A DNA stretch of 64,000 bases from Bog-473 sp963719485 (GTDB lineage: Bacteria > Actinomycetota > Acidimicrobiia > Acidimicrobiales > RAAP-2), in NCBI GenBank assembly GCA_963719485.1, contig OY970387.1, forward strand, positions 248,001 through 312,000, given 5' to 3'. Positions 32,665-41,792 of the stretch are shown here, piece by piece. A model generated the notes under the pieces. That model had not been told where the DNA came from, ran no database searches, and saw only the letters and a list, made by a program, of their open reading frames with translations. The position numbers and the translations under genes are program-made. Each line of letters starts with the position of its first letter. The stretch's first letter is position 1.

Positions 32665-34554
32665 ATGACCGATGAGCCTGCAGAAGTACGTTCGACAGAG
32701 ACTTTTCCCCCGATCGCCGAGTACGGGTTCCTCTCGGACTGCGAGAACAACTGCCTCGTCGCCGCCGATGGCTCGGTCGAGTGGTTGTGCCTTCCCAGGC
32801 CGGATTCGCCCAGCGTCTTCGCCGCTCTGCTCGACCGCGCGGCGGGGAACTTCCGCTTCGGGCCCATGGGCACCCTGGTGCCGCACCAGCGTCGGTACAT
32901 ACCCGGGACGATGGTCCTCGAGACGACGTGGCACACCCCGACTGGGTGGCTGATCGTGCACGACCTGCTCGTCGTGCAGCCCGTGGCGGACGGAAGTCGG
33001 CGCGCCGACTACCGGCGTGCTCCCGGCGACGCCGCGGCCGGTGGGACACTCCTCCGTCTGGCCACCTGCATCGAGGGCCACGTCGAGGTGGTCGCCAACG
33101 CGGTGCCCGTGTTCGAGTACGGGGCACAGACCGGCATGTGGGAGTACGACGGGGACGGCTACGAGATCATGACGTGCCGACCGCCGGTCGGAGACCCGGT
33201 GTTGACCGTGACGTCGTCCCTGCGCCTCGGAACTGCGGGTGCCCGTTGCTATGGCCGTTCGACGCTCGAAAAGGACCAGAGCGCATTCGTCTCGCTTTCG
33301 TGGTCGGACGGCCAGCCCACCGACCTGGACGAGGCGCAGGCTCAGCTCGCCGCCACGGTCAGCTTCTGGCGGGACTGGCTCTCCAACGGGACGTTCCCCG
33401 ACCATCCCTGGCGCAGCTATCTGGAACGCAGCGCCCTGACCCTCAAGGGCCTGAGCTACGCCCCCAGCGGCGCGATCATGGCCGCCGCCACCACCTCGCT
33501 GCCGGAGACCCCCGGCGGGGCGCGCAACTGGGACTATCGCTACACCTGGATCCGCGACTCCTCCTTCATGTTGCGCTCGCTCTACCGGCTCGGGTTCGAC
33601 TGGGAGGCGCTCGAATACTTCGCGTTCGTGCTGGAGGCGGTGGCCGGTGGCAGCGGCGACTTCAACCTGCAGATCATGTACGGCATCGACGGTCGGAAGG
33701 ACCTGACCGAGTCCACCATCGACCACCTGTCGGGTTGGCGGAACTCGAAGCCGGTGCGGGTGGGGAACGGCGCCTGGGACCAGCACCAGAACGATGTCTG
33801 GGGGATGATCCTCGACGCCGTCGACGTTTCCCTCCGGCAGGGTGCGGCGGCGCAGATCGTCAAGCCCGTATGGGAGGGCTTGGCCAAATTCGTCGAGTCC
33901 GCCATCTCGCACTCGGGGGATCCGGACCAGGGCATCTGGGAGATCCGCGGTGATCCCCAGCAGTTCACCGCCTCCAAGGTGCTGTGCTGGGTCGCGATGG
34001 ATCGTGGCGCCGACTTGGCCCGCTCCCGCCAGGACCATGACCGGGCCGAACAGTGGCGCAAGGCAGCCGACGACCTGAAGGCCGAGATCCTCGACCAGGG
34101 CGTCGATGCGAACGGCCGCTTCCGCCAGCACTACGGCAACGAGGAACTGGACGCGTCGCTCTTGTTGATCCCGATCCTCGGGTTCCTTCCGCCCGACGAC
34201 GAGCGGGTGCGGGCCACCGTGCTGGCGATCGCCGACGAGCTGACCGAGGACGGGCTGGTCCTGCGCTACAAGGTCGACTCGACGGACACCGGATTCGAGG
34301 GGAAAGAGGGAACGTTCACCATTTGCTCGTTCTGGCTCGTCACCGCGCTGGCCATGATCGGCGAGGAAGAGCGGGCAAGGGCCCTGTGCAAGAAGCTGCT
34401 GGCGTTCGCCGGGCCGCTGCAGCTCTATGCGGAGGAGATCGATGCCACGACCGGCGAGCACCTGGGCAACTTCCCCCAGGCCTTCACCCACCTGGCCCTC
34501 ATCGACGCGGTCGGCCGGCTGATCGAGGTCGAGCGGGGCGCCCCACCGCTCTAA
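32665..34554 (+). CDS. Glycoside hydrolase family 15 protein (glucoamylase/trehalase type)
   Basis: Start ATG 32665 is chosen because the family N-terminus (PPIAEYGFLSDCENNCLVA) begins shortly after it; the frame is open to ATG 32599. The 629-residue protein has an N-terminal beta-sandwich and an (alpha/alpha)6 barrel with GGARNWDYRYTWIRDSSF, the general-acid region MYGIDGRKDLTESTIDHLSGW and the second Glu region EEIDATTGEHLGNFPQAF. Actinobacterial relatives hydrolyse alpha-1,4 or trehalose glucosidic bonds; the sequence resembles the mycobacterial trehalase-like group. No signal peptide, so cytoplasmic. It stands alone upstream of the GMC gene. Confidence 0.88.
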   Translation: MTDEPAEVRSTETFPPIAEYGFLSDCENNCLVAADGSVEWLCLPRPDSPSVFAALLDRAAGNFRFGPMGTLVPHQRRYIPGTMVLETTWHTPTGWLIVHDLLVVQPVADGSRRADYRRAPGDAAAGGTLLRLATCIEGHVEVVANAVPVFEYGAQTGMWEYDGDGYEIMTCRPPVGDPVLTVTSSLRLGTAGARCYGRSTLEKDQSAFVSLSWSDGQPTDLDEAQAQLAATVSFWRDWLSNGTFPDHPWRSYLERSALTLKGLSYAPSGAIMAAATTSLPETPGGARNWDYRYTWIRDSSFMLRSLYRLGFDWEALEYFAFVLEAVAGGSGDFNLQIMYGIDGRKDLTESTIDHLSGWRNSKPVRVGNGAWDQHQNDVWGMILDAVDVSLRQGAAAQIVKPVWEGLAKFVESAISHSGDPDQGIWEIRGDPQQFTASKVLCWVAMDRGADLARSRQDHDRAEQWRKAADDLKAEILDQGVDANGRFRQHYGNEELDASLLLIPILGFLPPDDERVRATVLAIADELTEDGLVLRYKVDSTDTGFEGKEGTFTICSFWLVTALAMIGEEERARALCKKLLAFAGPLQLYAEEIDATTGEHLGNFPQAFTHLALIDAVGRLIEVERGAPPL

Positions 34555-34627
34555 CGATCTGCCCACCGCGCCCACACGATAACCGAAGCACAACACCGCC
34601 TCAGGGCGACAGGGAGGAGGCCAATCG

Positions 34628-36181
34628 ATGGCCGAGGACTACGACGTCATCATCATCGGGACGGGTGCGGGCGGAGGGACACTCGCTCACACGCTGGCCC
34701 CGTCGGGCAAGCGGATCCTGCTGTTGGAGCGGGGCGACTTCCTCGCCCGTGAGAAGGAGAACTGGGAGCCTGAGGCGGTCTTCGTCGAGGGCCGCTACAC
34801 GTCGCCCGACTCGTGGACGGACAAGACCGGCGACCCGTTCCAGCCCGGGGTCCACTACTACGTCGGGGGCGCCACGAAGCTGTACGGCGCGGCGCTCTAC
34901 CGCCTGCGCCCGGCCGACTTCGGCGAGATCACGCACGTCGACGGCGTGTCCCCTGCGTGGCCGCTCACCTATGAGGACTTCGAGCCCTGGTACACCAAGG
35001 CCGAGTGGCTCTACCAGGTCCACGGCTGTCATGGGGAGGACCCGACCGAGGGCGCCTGGAGCAGACAGTACCGCTGGCCGTCCGTCAGCCACGAACCTCG
35101 CATCCAGCAGATCCACGACGACCTGGAGAAGGCCGGCTACCACCCCTTCAATGCACCGTGTGGCATCCTCCTCGACGAGGCCAACCCCCCGAACAGCACC
35201 TGCATCCGTTGCACGTGGTGCGACGGCTATCCCTGCCTCGTGCAGGCCAAGGCGGACGCCGAGACCATCGCCGTCCTCCCGGCGCTGCAGCACCCCAATG
35301 TGACGCTGCAGGTCAACACCGAGGTGATCCGTCTGCAGACCGATGCAAGCGGACGCACCGTGACCGGCGTCGTCATCCGGCACGACGGCAGCGAGGAGAT
35401 CCTGACCGCCGGCATCGTGGTGCTCTCCGCCGGGGCGGCGAACAGCGCCAAGGTGCTGCTGTCCTCGGTCAGTGACGCCCATCCCAACGGGTTGGCCAAC
35501 GGATCGGACCAGGTCGGGCGCAACTACATGTACCACAACTCCAAGGCCGTCGTCGCGCTGGGCAAGGAGCCCAACGACACCGCCTTCCAAAAGACGTTGG
35601 GCCTGAACGACTTCTATTTCGCAACCTCGGGCTACGACTACCCGATGGGCAACATTCAGATGGTCGGCAAGTCCAACGCCGAGGCCATGAAGGGAGAGGA
35701 ACCCCATCTCACCCTGCTGGCACCGCACTGGAGCCTGGCCGAGGTCGCCTCCCATGCGGTGGACTTCTGGCTGACGACCGAGGACCTCCCCATGCCCGAC
35801 AACAGGGTCACCCTGGACGACGAGGGCAACGTGCAATTGGCCTACGCGTCGACCAACGACGACGAGGCCAAGCACCTCTACGAAGAGCTGAAGAAGATCT
35901 TGAACCACTGCGGCATGGCCTCCCACCACGTGCTCCGCAAGAACTTCTACATGTCGATGGACATCCCGGTGGCCGGGGTCGCGCACCAGGCGGGCACGTG
36001 CCGCTTCGGCGACGACCCGAAGACGTCCGTGCTCGATGCGAACTGCAAGGCCCACGAGGTGGACAACCTCTACGTGGTCGACACGAGCTTCTTCCCGAGC
36101 ATCGGCGCGGTGAACCCCGCGCTGACCGCCATGGCCAACGCCATCCGGGTCGGCGAGCATCTCACCGAGCGGCTGGCCTGA
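34628..36181 (+). CDS. GMC family oxidoreductase
   Basis: This 517-residue protein has the FAD loop DVIIIGTGAGGGTLAHTLA, an YYVGGATKLYGAALYRLRP stretch typical of GMC enzymes, and the C-terminal active-site His in VAHQAGTCRFG, followed by LYVVDTSFFPSIGAVNPALT. AGGGAGGAGG lies before ATG 34628. The four-Cys-like STCIRCTWCDGYPC segment near residue 195 is characteristic of gluconate/choline-type bacterial members. Such enzymes oxidise alcohols or sugars; the electron acceptor and substrate are unknown. The NDH-2 gene follows 80 bp later. Confidence 0.9.
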   Translation: MAEDYDVIIIGTGAGGGTLAHTLAPSGKRILLLERGDFLAREKENWEPEAVFVEGRYTSPDSWTDKTGDPFQPGVHYYVGGATKLYGAALYRLRPADFGEITHVDGVSPAWPLTYEDFEPWYTKAEWLYQVHGCHGEDPTEGAWSRQYRWPSVSHEPRIQQIHDDLEKAGYHPFNAPCGILLDEANPPNSTCIRCTWCDGYPCLVQAKADAETIAVLPALQHPNVTLQVNTEVIRLQTDASGRTVTGVVIRHDGSEEILTAGIVVLSAGAANSAKVLLSSVSDAHPNGLANGSDQVGRNYMYHNSKAVVALGKEPNDTAFQKTLGLNDFYFATSGYDYPMGNIQMVGKSNAEAMKGEEPHLTLLAPHWSLAEVASHAVDFWLTTEDLPMPDNRVTLDDEGNVQLAYASTNDDEAKHLYEELKKILNHCGMASHHVLRKNFYMSMDIPVAGVAHQAGTCRFGDDPKTSVLDANCKAHEVDNLYVVDTSFFPSIGAVNPALTAMANAIRVGEHLTERLA

Positions 36182-36260
36182 CTCCGACCCGCCCGATCAC
36201 GACGTCGTACCCTGGGGTGGCGGTCACCGACTCTCCACCGTCGCTACGAAAGGAGCTGCC

Positions 36261-37703
36261 GTGAGCGCAACGCAACGCCACCGTGTGGTCGTCGTCGGCG
36301 GTGGGTTCGGCGGCCTGCCCGCCACCCGCCTGCTCTCCGGCGCCGACGTCGATGTGACACTGATCGACCAGCGGAACCACCACCTGTTCCAGCCACTGCT
36401 TTACCAGGTGGCGACCGGCATCCTCTCGCCGGGTGCGATCTCGCCCGTTCTGCGCCACATCCTGCGCAAGAGCAAGAACGTCGACGTCGTTCTGTCCAAG
36501 GTGACCGGGTTCGACCTGGAGCGGCGGGTCGTGCACACAGCCTCGATCCCGGGCGCAGTCGGCGAGTACGCCTACGACAGCCTCATCGTCGCGGCCGGCG
36601 CCGGGCAGTCGTACTTCGGCCACGACGAATTCGCCATGATCGCCCCAGGCATGAAGACGATCGACGACGCCATGGAGCTCCGGCGCCGCGTCTACGGCGC
36701 CCTCGAGCTCGCCGAGACGTCGCAGGACCCGGCACTGCAGCAGTTCTGGATGACCTTTACCATCGTCGGTGCCGGGCCGACGGGGGTCGAGCTGGCCGGA
36801 CAGATCCGCGAACTCGCCTACCGCAGTCTCACCAAGGACTTCCGACACATCGACCCCGCAACGGTCCGCGTCATCTTGGTCGACGGCGGCAAGGAGCCGC
36901 TGGCCAACTTCGGCGGCGAGCTCTCGGGCCGGGCCCGGGCCGAGCTGGACAAGATGGGTGTCGAGCTGCGCATGGGCCTGCGCGTCGTCGGCGTCGATCT
37001 GTTCGGGGTCGACACCGAGGGCGCCGAAGGTGACAAGGGACGGTTCGACTGCGGCACCGTGATCTGGGCCGCCGGTGTCCAGGCCTCGCCGCTGGCCGGC
37101 CTGCTGGCGGCAGCCACGGGGGCCGACACCGACCGGGCCGGCCGGATCGCCGTGCTGCCCGATCTCAGCCTGCCCGGACACCCCGAGGTCTTCGCCATCG
37201 GCGACATGGCGACCGTCAACAACCTGCCCGGCGTCTGCGAGGTGGCCATGCAGGGTGGCCTGCATGCCGCCAACACGATCAAGCGGCGGCTGAAGGGCGA
37301 CGACAGCGTCCCGTTCAAGTACCGCGACCTTGGAAGCGCCGCCGCCATCGGCCGCTTCAAGGCGATCGTCAGCGTCGGCCCCGTGCGACTCAGCGGTTTC
37401 CCCGGATTCATCGTCTGGATGTTCGTGCACCTGGCCTTCCTCAACGGGTTCGGCCACCGTTTCACCGCACTGATGGGGTGGGCCCGCGCCATGGTCGGGC
37501 ATGCCCGGCCCGAACGCGTGTTCAGCGTCGGGCACACCGGTGGCGACCTCAGCCTGCCTGACGAGGTCAAGGCCGCGGTCATGCCCAGTCCCTTCCCGGT
37601 CCTCGAGGACCACACCGGCTGGGCCGACCTCGTGGCGCGGGTCGGGGCGCCGGCCTCGGGCAAGGCCGTCACTGGCCCGTCCGGAGTGACCGACCCGGCC
37701 TGA
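36261..37703 (+). CDS. ndh: Type II NADH dehydrogenase
   Basis: GTG 36261 has AAAGGAGC upstream. The 480-residue flavoprotein has FAD loop VVVVGGGFGGLPATRLL, QRNHHLFQPLLYQVATG (a hallmark of NDH-2), the NAD loop TIVGAGPTGVELAGQI and VFAIGDMATV, with the C-terminal amphipathic region FIVWMFVHLAFLNGF that anchors the enzyme to the membrane. It oxidises NADH and reduces menaquinone without pumping protons. It is peripheral on the cytoplasmic face. The surrounding dehydrogenases produce NADH that it can recycle. Confidence 0.92.
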   Translation: MSATQRHRVVVVGGGFGGLPATRLLSGADVDVTLIDQRNHHLFQPLLYQVATGILSPGAISPVLRHILRKSKNVDVVLSKVTGFDLERRVVHTASIPGAVGEYAYDSLIVAAGAGQSYFGHDEFAMIAPGMKTIDDAMELRRRVYGALELAETSQDPALQQFWMTFTIVGAGPTGVELAGQIRELAYRSLTKDFRHIDPATVRVILVDGGKEPLANFGGELSGRARAELDKMGVELRMGLRVVGVDLFGVDTEGAEGDKGRFDCGTVIWAAGVQASPLAGLLAAATGADTDRAGRIAVLPDLSLPGHPEVFAIGDMATVNNLPGVCEVAMQGGLHAANTIKRRLKGDDSVPFKYRDLGSAAAIGRFKAIVSVGPVRLSGFPGFIVWMFVHLAFLNGFGHRFTALMGWARAMVGHARPERVFSVGHTGGDLSLPDEVKAAVMPSPFPVLEDHTGWADLVARVGAPASGKAVTGPSGVTDPA

Positions 37704-37746
37704 ACCCGCCGCCGCGTCCCTCGGGGCGGCCAACTACATTCGCCGG

Positions 37747-38541
37747 ATGATCCTCGATCGATTCCTCGTCACCGACCAGGTCGCCGTCGTCACCGCCAGC
37801 GGGCGCGGCATCGGTGCCGCCACCGCGGTCGCGCTCGCGGAGGCGGGCGCCGACGTCGTCCTCGCCGCCCGCACGGAGGACCAGCTGCGCCTGGTGGCCA
37901 AACAGGTCGAGGCGACCGGGCGCCGCGCCATCGTCGTGCCCGGTGACCTCACCGACTTCGACCTCATGGCATCGTTGGCCGAGACCGCATTCAACGAGCT
38001 CGGCCGCCTCGACATCGTCGTCAACAACATGGGCGGCACCATGCCGCGGCCGCTGCTCGACACGTCACCCCGCTTCTTGGAGGAGGCGTTCCGCTTCAAC
38101 GTGTCGGCCGGGCACGCCCTGGTCCGGGCCGCCGTACCGCGCATGCTCGAGGGTGACCACCCGGGCGGAGCGATCGTGAGCGTCTCCTCGGTGATGGGCC
38201 ACGTGGCCGGTCGCGGCTACGTGGGCTACGGCACCGTCAAGGGCGCGCTCGAGCAGTACACCCGGCTCGCCTCGCGCGACCTGGCGCCGCGCATCCGGGT
38301 CAATGCCATCGGCGTCGGCTCGACGGCCACCTCGGCCCTGGACATCGTCATGTCGAGTGACGAGCTGCGCACCGCCATGGAGGAGGCCACGCCGCTCAAG
38401 CGGCTCGGCCACGTCGACGACATCGCGGCGGCGATCCTCTACCTTGCCTCGCCCGCCGGGTCCTACGTCACCGGCAAGATCATCGAGGTCGACGGCGGGC
38501 TGCAGTCGCCCAACCTCGAGATGCCGATCCCCGACCTCTAA
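37747..38541 (+). CDS. SDR family oxidoreductase
   Basis: A 264-residue classical SDR with TASGRGIG as the cofactor loop, NNMGG in place of NNAG, catalytic Ser in VSVSSVMGH and YxxxK in GYGTVKGAL. AARTEDQ after the second strand suggests NADP(H) preference. It begins a unit with the DapB-like gene (10 bp gap), the MaoC-type gene and a PhyH gene, the kind of set found in lipid or steroid catabolism. Substrate unknown. Confidence 0.88.
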   Translation: MILDRFLVTDQVAVVTASGRGIGAATAVALAEAGADVVLAARTEDQLRLVAKQVEATGRRAIVVPGDLTDFDLMASLAETAFNELGRLDIVVNNMGGTMPRPLLDTSPRFLEEAFRFNVSAGHALVRAAVPRMLEGDHPGGAIVSVSSVMGHVAGRGYVGYGTVKGALEQYTRLASRDLAPRIRVNAIGVGSTATSALDIVMSSDELRTAMEEATPLKRLGHVDDIAAAILYLASPAGSYVTGKIIEVDGGLQSPNLEMPIPDL

Positions 38542-38551
38542 GGAGCCCGCC

Positions 38552-39616
38552 ATGCCGTACCGCGTCGTGCAGTGGAGCACCGGGAACGTCGGGCGCCATG
38601 CCCTGGCGGGGATCCAGGCCCACCCCGAGCTCGAGCTGATCGGGGTCTTCGTGTCGAACCCCGACAAGGTGGGCCACGACGCCGGCGAACTGGCCGGGCT
38701 CACCGCCACCTTCGGCGTGGCCGCGACGAGCGACGTCGACGCGCTGCTGGCGTTGCGTCCCGACTGCATCGTGCACACCGCCATGGCCGACGACCGGATC
38801 TTCGAGGCCCTGAGCGACCTCGAGCGCTTCCTGGCCGCCGGCATCAACGTCGTGTCCTCCAGCCCGGTGATGTTGCAGTACCCGGCGCCCGATGACCCCC
38901 TGGCGGCGCCCGTCGTCGCGGCGGCAGAGGCGGCGGGGGTCTCCATCTTCGTCAACGGAGTCGATCCCGGGTTCGCCAACGACGCGCTGCCGCTCGTGCT
39001 GTCCGGCGTCAGCGAGCGCATCGAGGAGGTGCGCTGCAGCGAGATTCTCAACTACAACACCTACAACCAGCCCATGGTGCTCTTCGGCATCATGGGCTTC
39101 GGCGGCGCCATGGACGAGGTGCCGTTCCTGCTGACCCCCGGCGTCCTCGCCATGGCCTGGAGCTCGGTGGTGCGCCAGATCGCCGCCGGGCTCGGCGTGA
39201 CCCTGACCGACGTGACCGAGTGGTACGAGCGCGAGGCGGCGCCCGAGGACTTCGACGTGGACGCCGGCACCATCAAGGCCGGCACCGCCGCCGCGTTGCA
39301 CTTCGAGGTGCGCGGCATGGTCGGCGACCGCGCCGTGGTCGTGCTCGAGCACGTGACCCGGCTGCGCGACGACCTCGGGGCCACGTGGCCGCAGCCGGCC
39401 GGACAGGGCTGCTACCGGGTGGAGATCAAGGGTGAACCGAACTACACGCTCGACCTGCAACTCATGGGGACCGACGGCGACCACAACACGGCCGGGCTGA
39501 AGGCGACGGCCATGCGGCTCGTCAACGCCGTGCCGGCGGTGATCGCGGCGCCACCCGGCCTCGTCACCGCCCTCGATCTTCCGCTCGTCACCGGCCGGGG
39601 CCTCGTCGTCACCTAG
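38552..39616 (+). CDS. Dihydrodipicolinate reductase-like (DapB-fold) protein
   Basis: AAGGAGCC precedes ATG 38552. The 354-residue protein has an N-terminal Rossmann fold (RVVQWSTGNVGRHALAGI) as in DapB and 2,4-diaminopentanoate dehydrogenase, followed by a large C-terminal domain (GVDPGFANDALPLVLSG). It is much longer than true DapB (about 250 residues) and lacks its lysine-pathway signature, so lysine synthesis is unlikely. Large paralogous families of such reductases occur in mycobacteria and other actinobacteria next to lipid-degradation genes. The reaction is unknown. Confidence 0.85.
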   Translation: MPYRVVQWSTGNVGRHALAGIQAHPELELIGVFVSNPDKVGHDAGELAGLTATFGVAATSDVDALLALRPDCIVHTAMADDRIFEALSDLERFLAAGINVVSSSPVMLQYPAPDDPLAAPVVAAAEAAGVSIFVNGVDPGFANDALPLVLSGVSERIEEVRCSEILNYNTYNQPMVLFGIMGFGGAMDEVPFLLTPGVLAMAWSSVVRQIAAGLGVTLTDVTEWYEREAAPEDFDVDAGTIKAGTAAALHFEVRGMVGDRAVVVLEHVTRLRDDLGATWPQPAGQGCYRVEIKGEPNYTLDLQLMGTDGDHNTAGLKATAMRLVNAVPAVIAAPPGLVTALDLPLVTGRGLVVT

Positions 39617-39682
39617 GCAAATCCTTCGTGATCGGGCGTCGGCCGGCCGGTGCCCTGCCCACGTCTGGTTCAATGGCGCACT

Positions 39683-40519
39683 GTGCCGAGCCTCACCCTG
39701 CGGGCCGGAGACGGCGTCGGACCATTTGCGCTTCCTCTGACTCCGGCGTTGGTGCGTCAGTTCGCCGAGGCGACCTTGGACGACAGTCCGGCGCTGCGCG
39801 ATGGCCGGCTGGTTCCTCCCAGCCTGATCGCCACGCAGGTCTACCGGGCCCAGTTCGCCGCCATCATGGAGCTGGTACCCGAAGACGTCTTCGCAGCCGC
39901 ACGCAGCGGTGTCCACGGGCAGCACGAGCTCCTGCTCCATCGGCCGATCGACTCGGACGAGACGCTCCAGACGTTCGTCGAGACCCACAGCGCGCGGCCG
40001 TCCGGCGACAACCTGCGCGTCACCCTGCACCACTCGACCCTCGACGAAGGTGGGGACGTGGTGGCGGAGCAGTGGTGGACGACGGTGCTCCTCGGCACCA
40101 CCGCCGCGCCCGTCGGGACCGAGCTCCCCGACTTCTCCTTCGCCTCGGGCCCCGGAACGGCCCCGGTGGCAGAGGACGTGGTGCCGATCGACGCCGTCAT
40201 GGCGAGGCGCTATGCCGAGGTCTCGGGGGACGACAACGAGCACCACTTCAGCATCGAAGGGGCCCGGCGCAGTGGATTCGACGCCCCGTTCCTCCACGGG
40301 CTGTGCACCATGGCCCTCTGTGCCCGCGCCGCGACCAGGACGGTCGCCGGCGGTGATCCGAGGCGGATCCGCCGGGTGGCGGTCCGCTTCGTCGCCCCGG
40401 CCTTCCTCGGCCATGACCTCTCGGTGCAGATCTTCGAGCGGCGCGGCGTGGGCTTTGCCCTCGAGGCCAACTGCGGAGAGCAACGCGTGATCAAGAACGG
40501 CTTCGTCGAGCTGGTGTGA
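39683..40519 (+). CDS. MaoC-type double-hotdog dehydratase-like protein
   Basis: Start GTG 39683 fits the usual N-terminus (LTLRAGDGVGPFAL); the frame is open to ATG 39650. This 278-residue protein has two hotdog halves. The second contains ARRYAEVSGDDNEHHFSIEGARRSGF, matching the hydratase-2 active-site region (D-x4-H), and FLHGLCTMALC for the hot-dog helix. Such proteins hydrate or dehydrate enoyl-thioesters. Its position between a DapB-like gene and a PhyH gene suggests acyl-CoA or lipid metabolism. Confidence 0.8.
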   Translation: MPSLTLRAGDGVGPFALPLTPALVRQFAEATLDDSPALRDGRLVPPSLIATQVYRAQFAAIMELVPEDVFAAARSGVHGQHELLLHRPIDSDETLQTFVETHSARPSGDNLRVTLHHSTLDEGGDVVAEQWWTTVLLGTTAAPVGTELPDFSFASGPGTAPVAEDVVPIDAVMARRYAEVSGDDNEHHFSIEGARRSGFDAPFLHGLCTMALCARAATRTVAGGDPRRIRRVAVRFVAPAFLGHDLSVQIFERRGVGFALEANCGEQRVIKNGFVELV

Positions 40520-40523
40520 CCCG

Positions 40524-41759
40524 GTGTCTCGCGCCACCGCGCACTGCTACGTTGCGGTCGTGGAGCAACGATTCGGACCGATCGATTTCGACTGGTTCCA
40601 CCGGGAGGAGCTTCCCGCGCTCCTCGAGCGGCGTGGCGCCGTCTTCTCCGAGACCGACGCCGGGGTCGTCCGCCCGCTCGGCGTTCAGCTCTCGGACGGC
40701 AGGGCCTTCACCTATGTGGCGGACGGCAGGACGTTCTCCGTGCAGCCGGGGACCATCGCCGCGCACACCGTCGTCGAACTCTCGCCCGACGCCTGGTGCG
40801 CCTTCGTGTGGGAGCTCAAGACCTGTTTCGCGCTCCTCTACGCCGACGAGCTGACCGTCAGCCGGGGCAGCTTCGGCCAGATGGCGCGCTGGGAGCCGCC
40901 GCTGCGGGTCGCCTTCAGCGGTCAAACCCTCTTCGACCTCGACCATCCAGCCCCGCTGGCGGACGAGGGCGGGCGCGCCGTCGACCTCACGCAGAGTTTC
41001 ACCCTCGATGACCCCGAGGGGGCGATCCGGGACTTCCTGCATCAGGTCGGCTTCGTGCACCTTCGCGGCGTCCTCGACGCCGCCGAGATCGGCGCGCTGG
41101 AGTCCGACGTCGACGAGGCCGTCTTGCGGGCGCGCCCGGACGACCGGAAGTCCTGGTGGACGACGGTCGACGGGCGCGAGGTGTGCAACCGGGTGAACTA
41201 CCTCAACGAGGGGTCTGCCCGTATCGACGCACTCGGCGCCGACCCGCGGTTCCTCGCCATCGCCGGTTTGGGTGGGCCCGATCTCCGGGATGCCAAGGAT
41301 CGCCTCGACGGGAACGGCGTCGTCATCAAGGTGCCGGGGTCCGAGGGCGGTCTGGCCGACCTGCCCTGGCACCGCGACTGCGGCATGGGTGGCCACCCGG
41401 TGAAGTGCCCCATGCTCAACGTGGGGATCCAGCTCGATGCCGCCACGGCGGACACCGGGCAGCTCCAGATGATCCCGGGATCGCACCGGGGGACCTCCCG
41501 GTTGCCCAACGCTCGCGAGGCCGAGCACCACCCCGTCGTGGCGCTGACCACCGAGCCGGGGGACGTCACCGTGCACTTCGGCCACACCCTGCACGCGGCG
41601 CCGCCTCCGCAGGACCCGCACGCAACCGGGCGCCGAGCGCTCTACCTCTCTTTCGTGCCGCCGCTGACCTTCGAGATGGTCGGCCCCGGACAGGGCTACA
41701 ACGACGTGCTCTTCACCAGGAGCGAGGGGCGGGTGCCCCACGTCGACCAGTTCCGCTGA
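40524..41759 (+). CDS. Phytanoyl-CoA dioxygenase family protein
   Basis: This 411-residue protein has about 110 N-terminal residues that look like an SCP2-type lipid-binding fold, then a PhyH oxygenase. The iron ligands are H-x-D in LPWHRDCGMGG (about residue 285) and the distal His in VHFGHTLHAAPPP, with Arg in GRRALYLSF for 2-oxoglutarate. It follows the MaoC-type gene by 4 bp; GTG 40560 is an alternative start. Hydroxylation of a fatty acyl or isoprenoid chain is plausible from the family and the neighbours. It differs from the other PhyH protein (3941) in its N-terminal domain. Confidence 0.85.
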   Translation: MSRATAHCYVAVVEQRFGPIDFDWFHREELPALLERRGAVFSETDAGVVRPLGVQLSDGRAFTYVADGRTFSVQPGTIAAHTVVELSPDAWCAFVWELKTCFALLYADELTVSRGSFGQMARWEPPLRVAFSGQTLFDLDHPAPLADEGGRAVDLTQSFTLDDPEGAIRDFLHQVGFVHLRGVLDAAEIGALESDVDEAVLRARPDDRKSWWTTVDGREVCNRVNYLNEGSARIDALGADPRFLAIAGLGGPDLRDAKDRLDGNGVVIKVPGSEGGLADLPWHRDCGMGGHPVKCPMLNVGIQLDAATADTGQLQMIPGSHRGTSRLPNAREAEHHPVVALTTEPGDVTVHFGHTLHAAPPPQDPHATGRRALYLSFVPPLTFEMVGPGQGYNDVLFTRSEGRVPHVDQFR

Positions 41760-41792
41760 GCGGGTGTTCCCTGGGAGACTCCGGCCATTGCG

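Noticed and set aside
36162..37733. 523-codon minus-strand frame opposite the NDH-2 gene
   Set aside because: Antisense shadow of a well-conserved flavoprotein.
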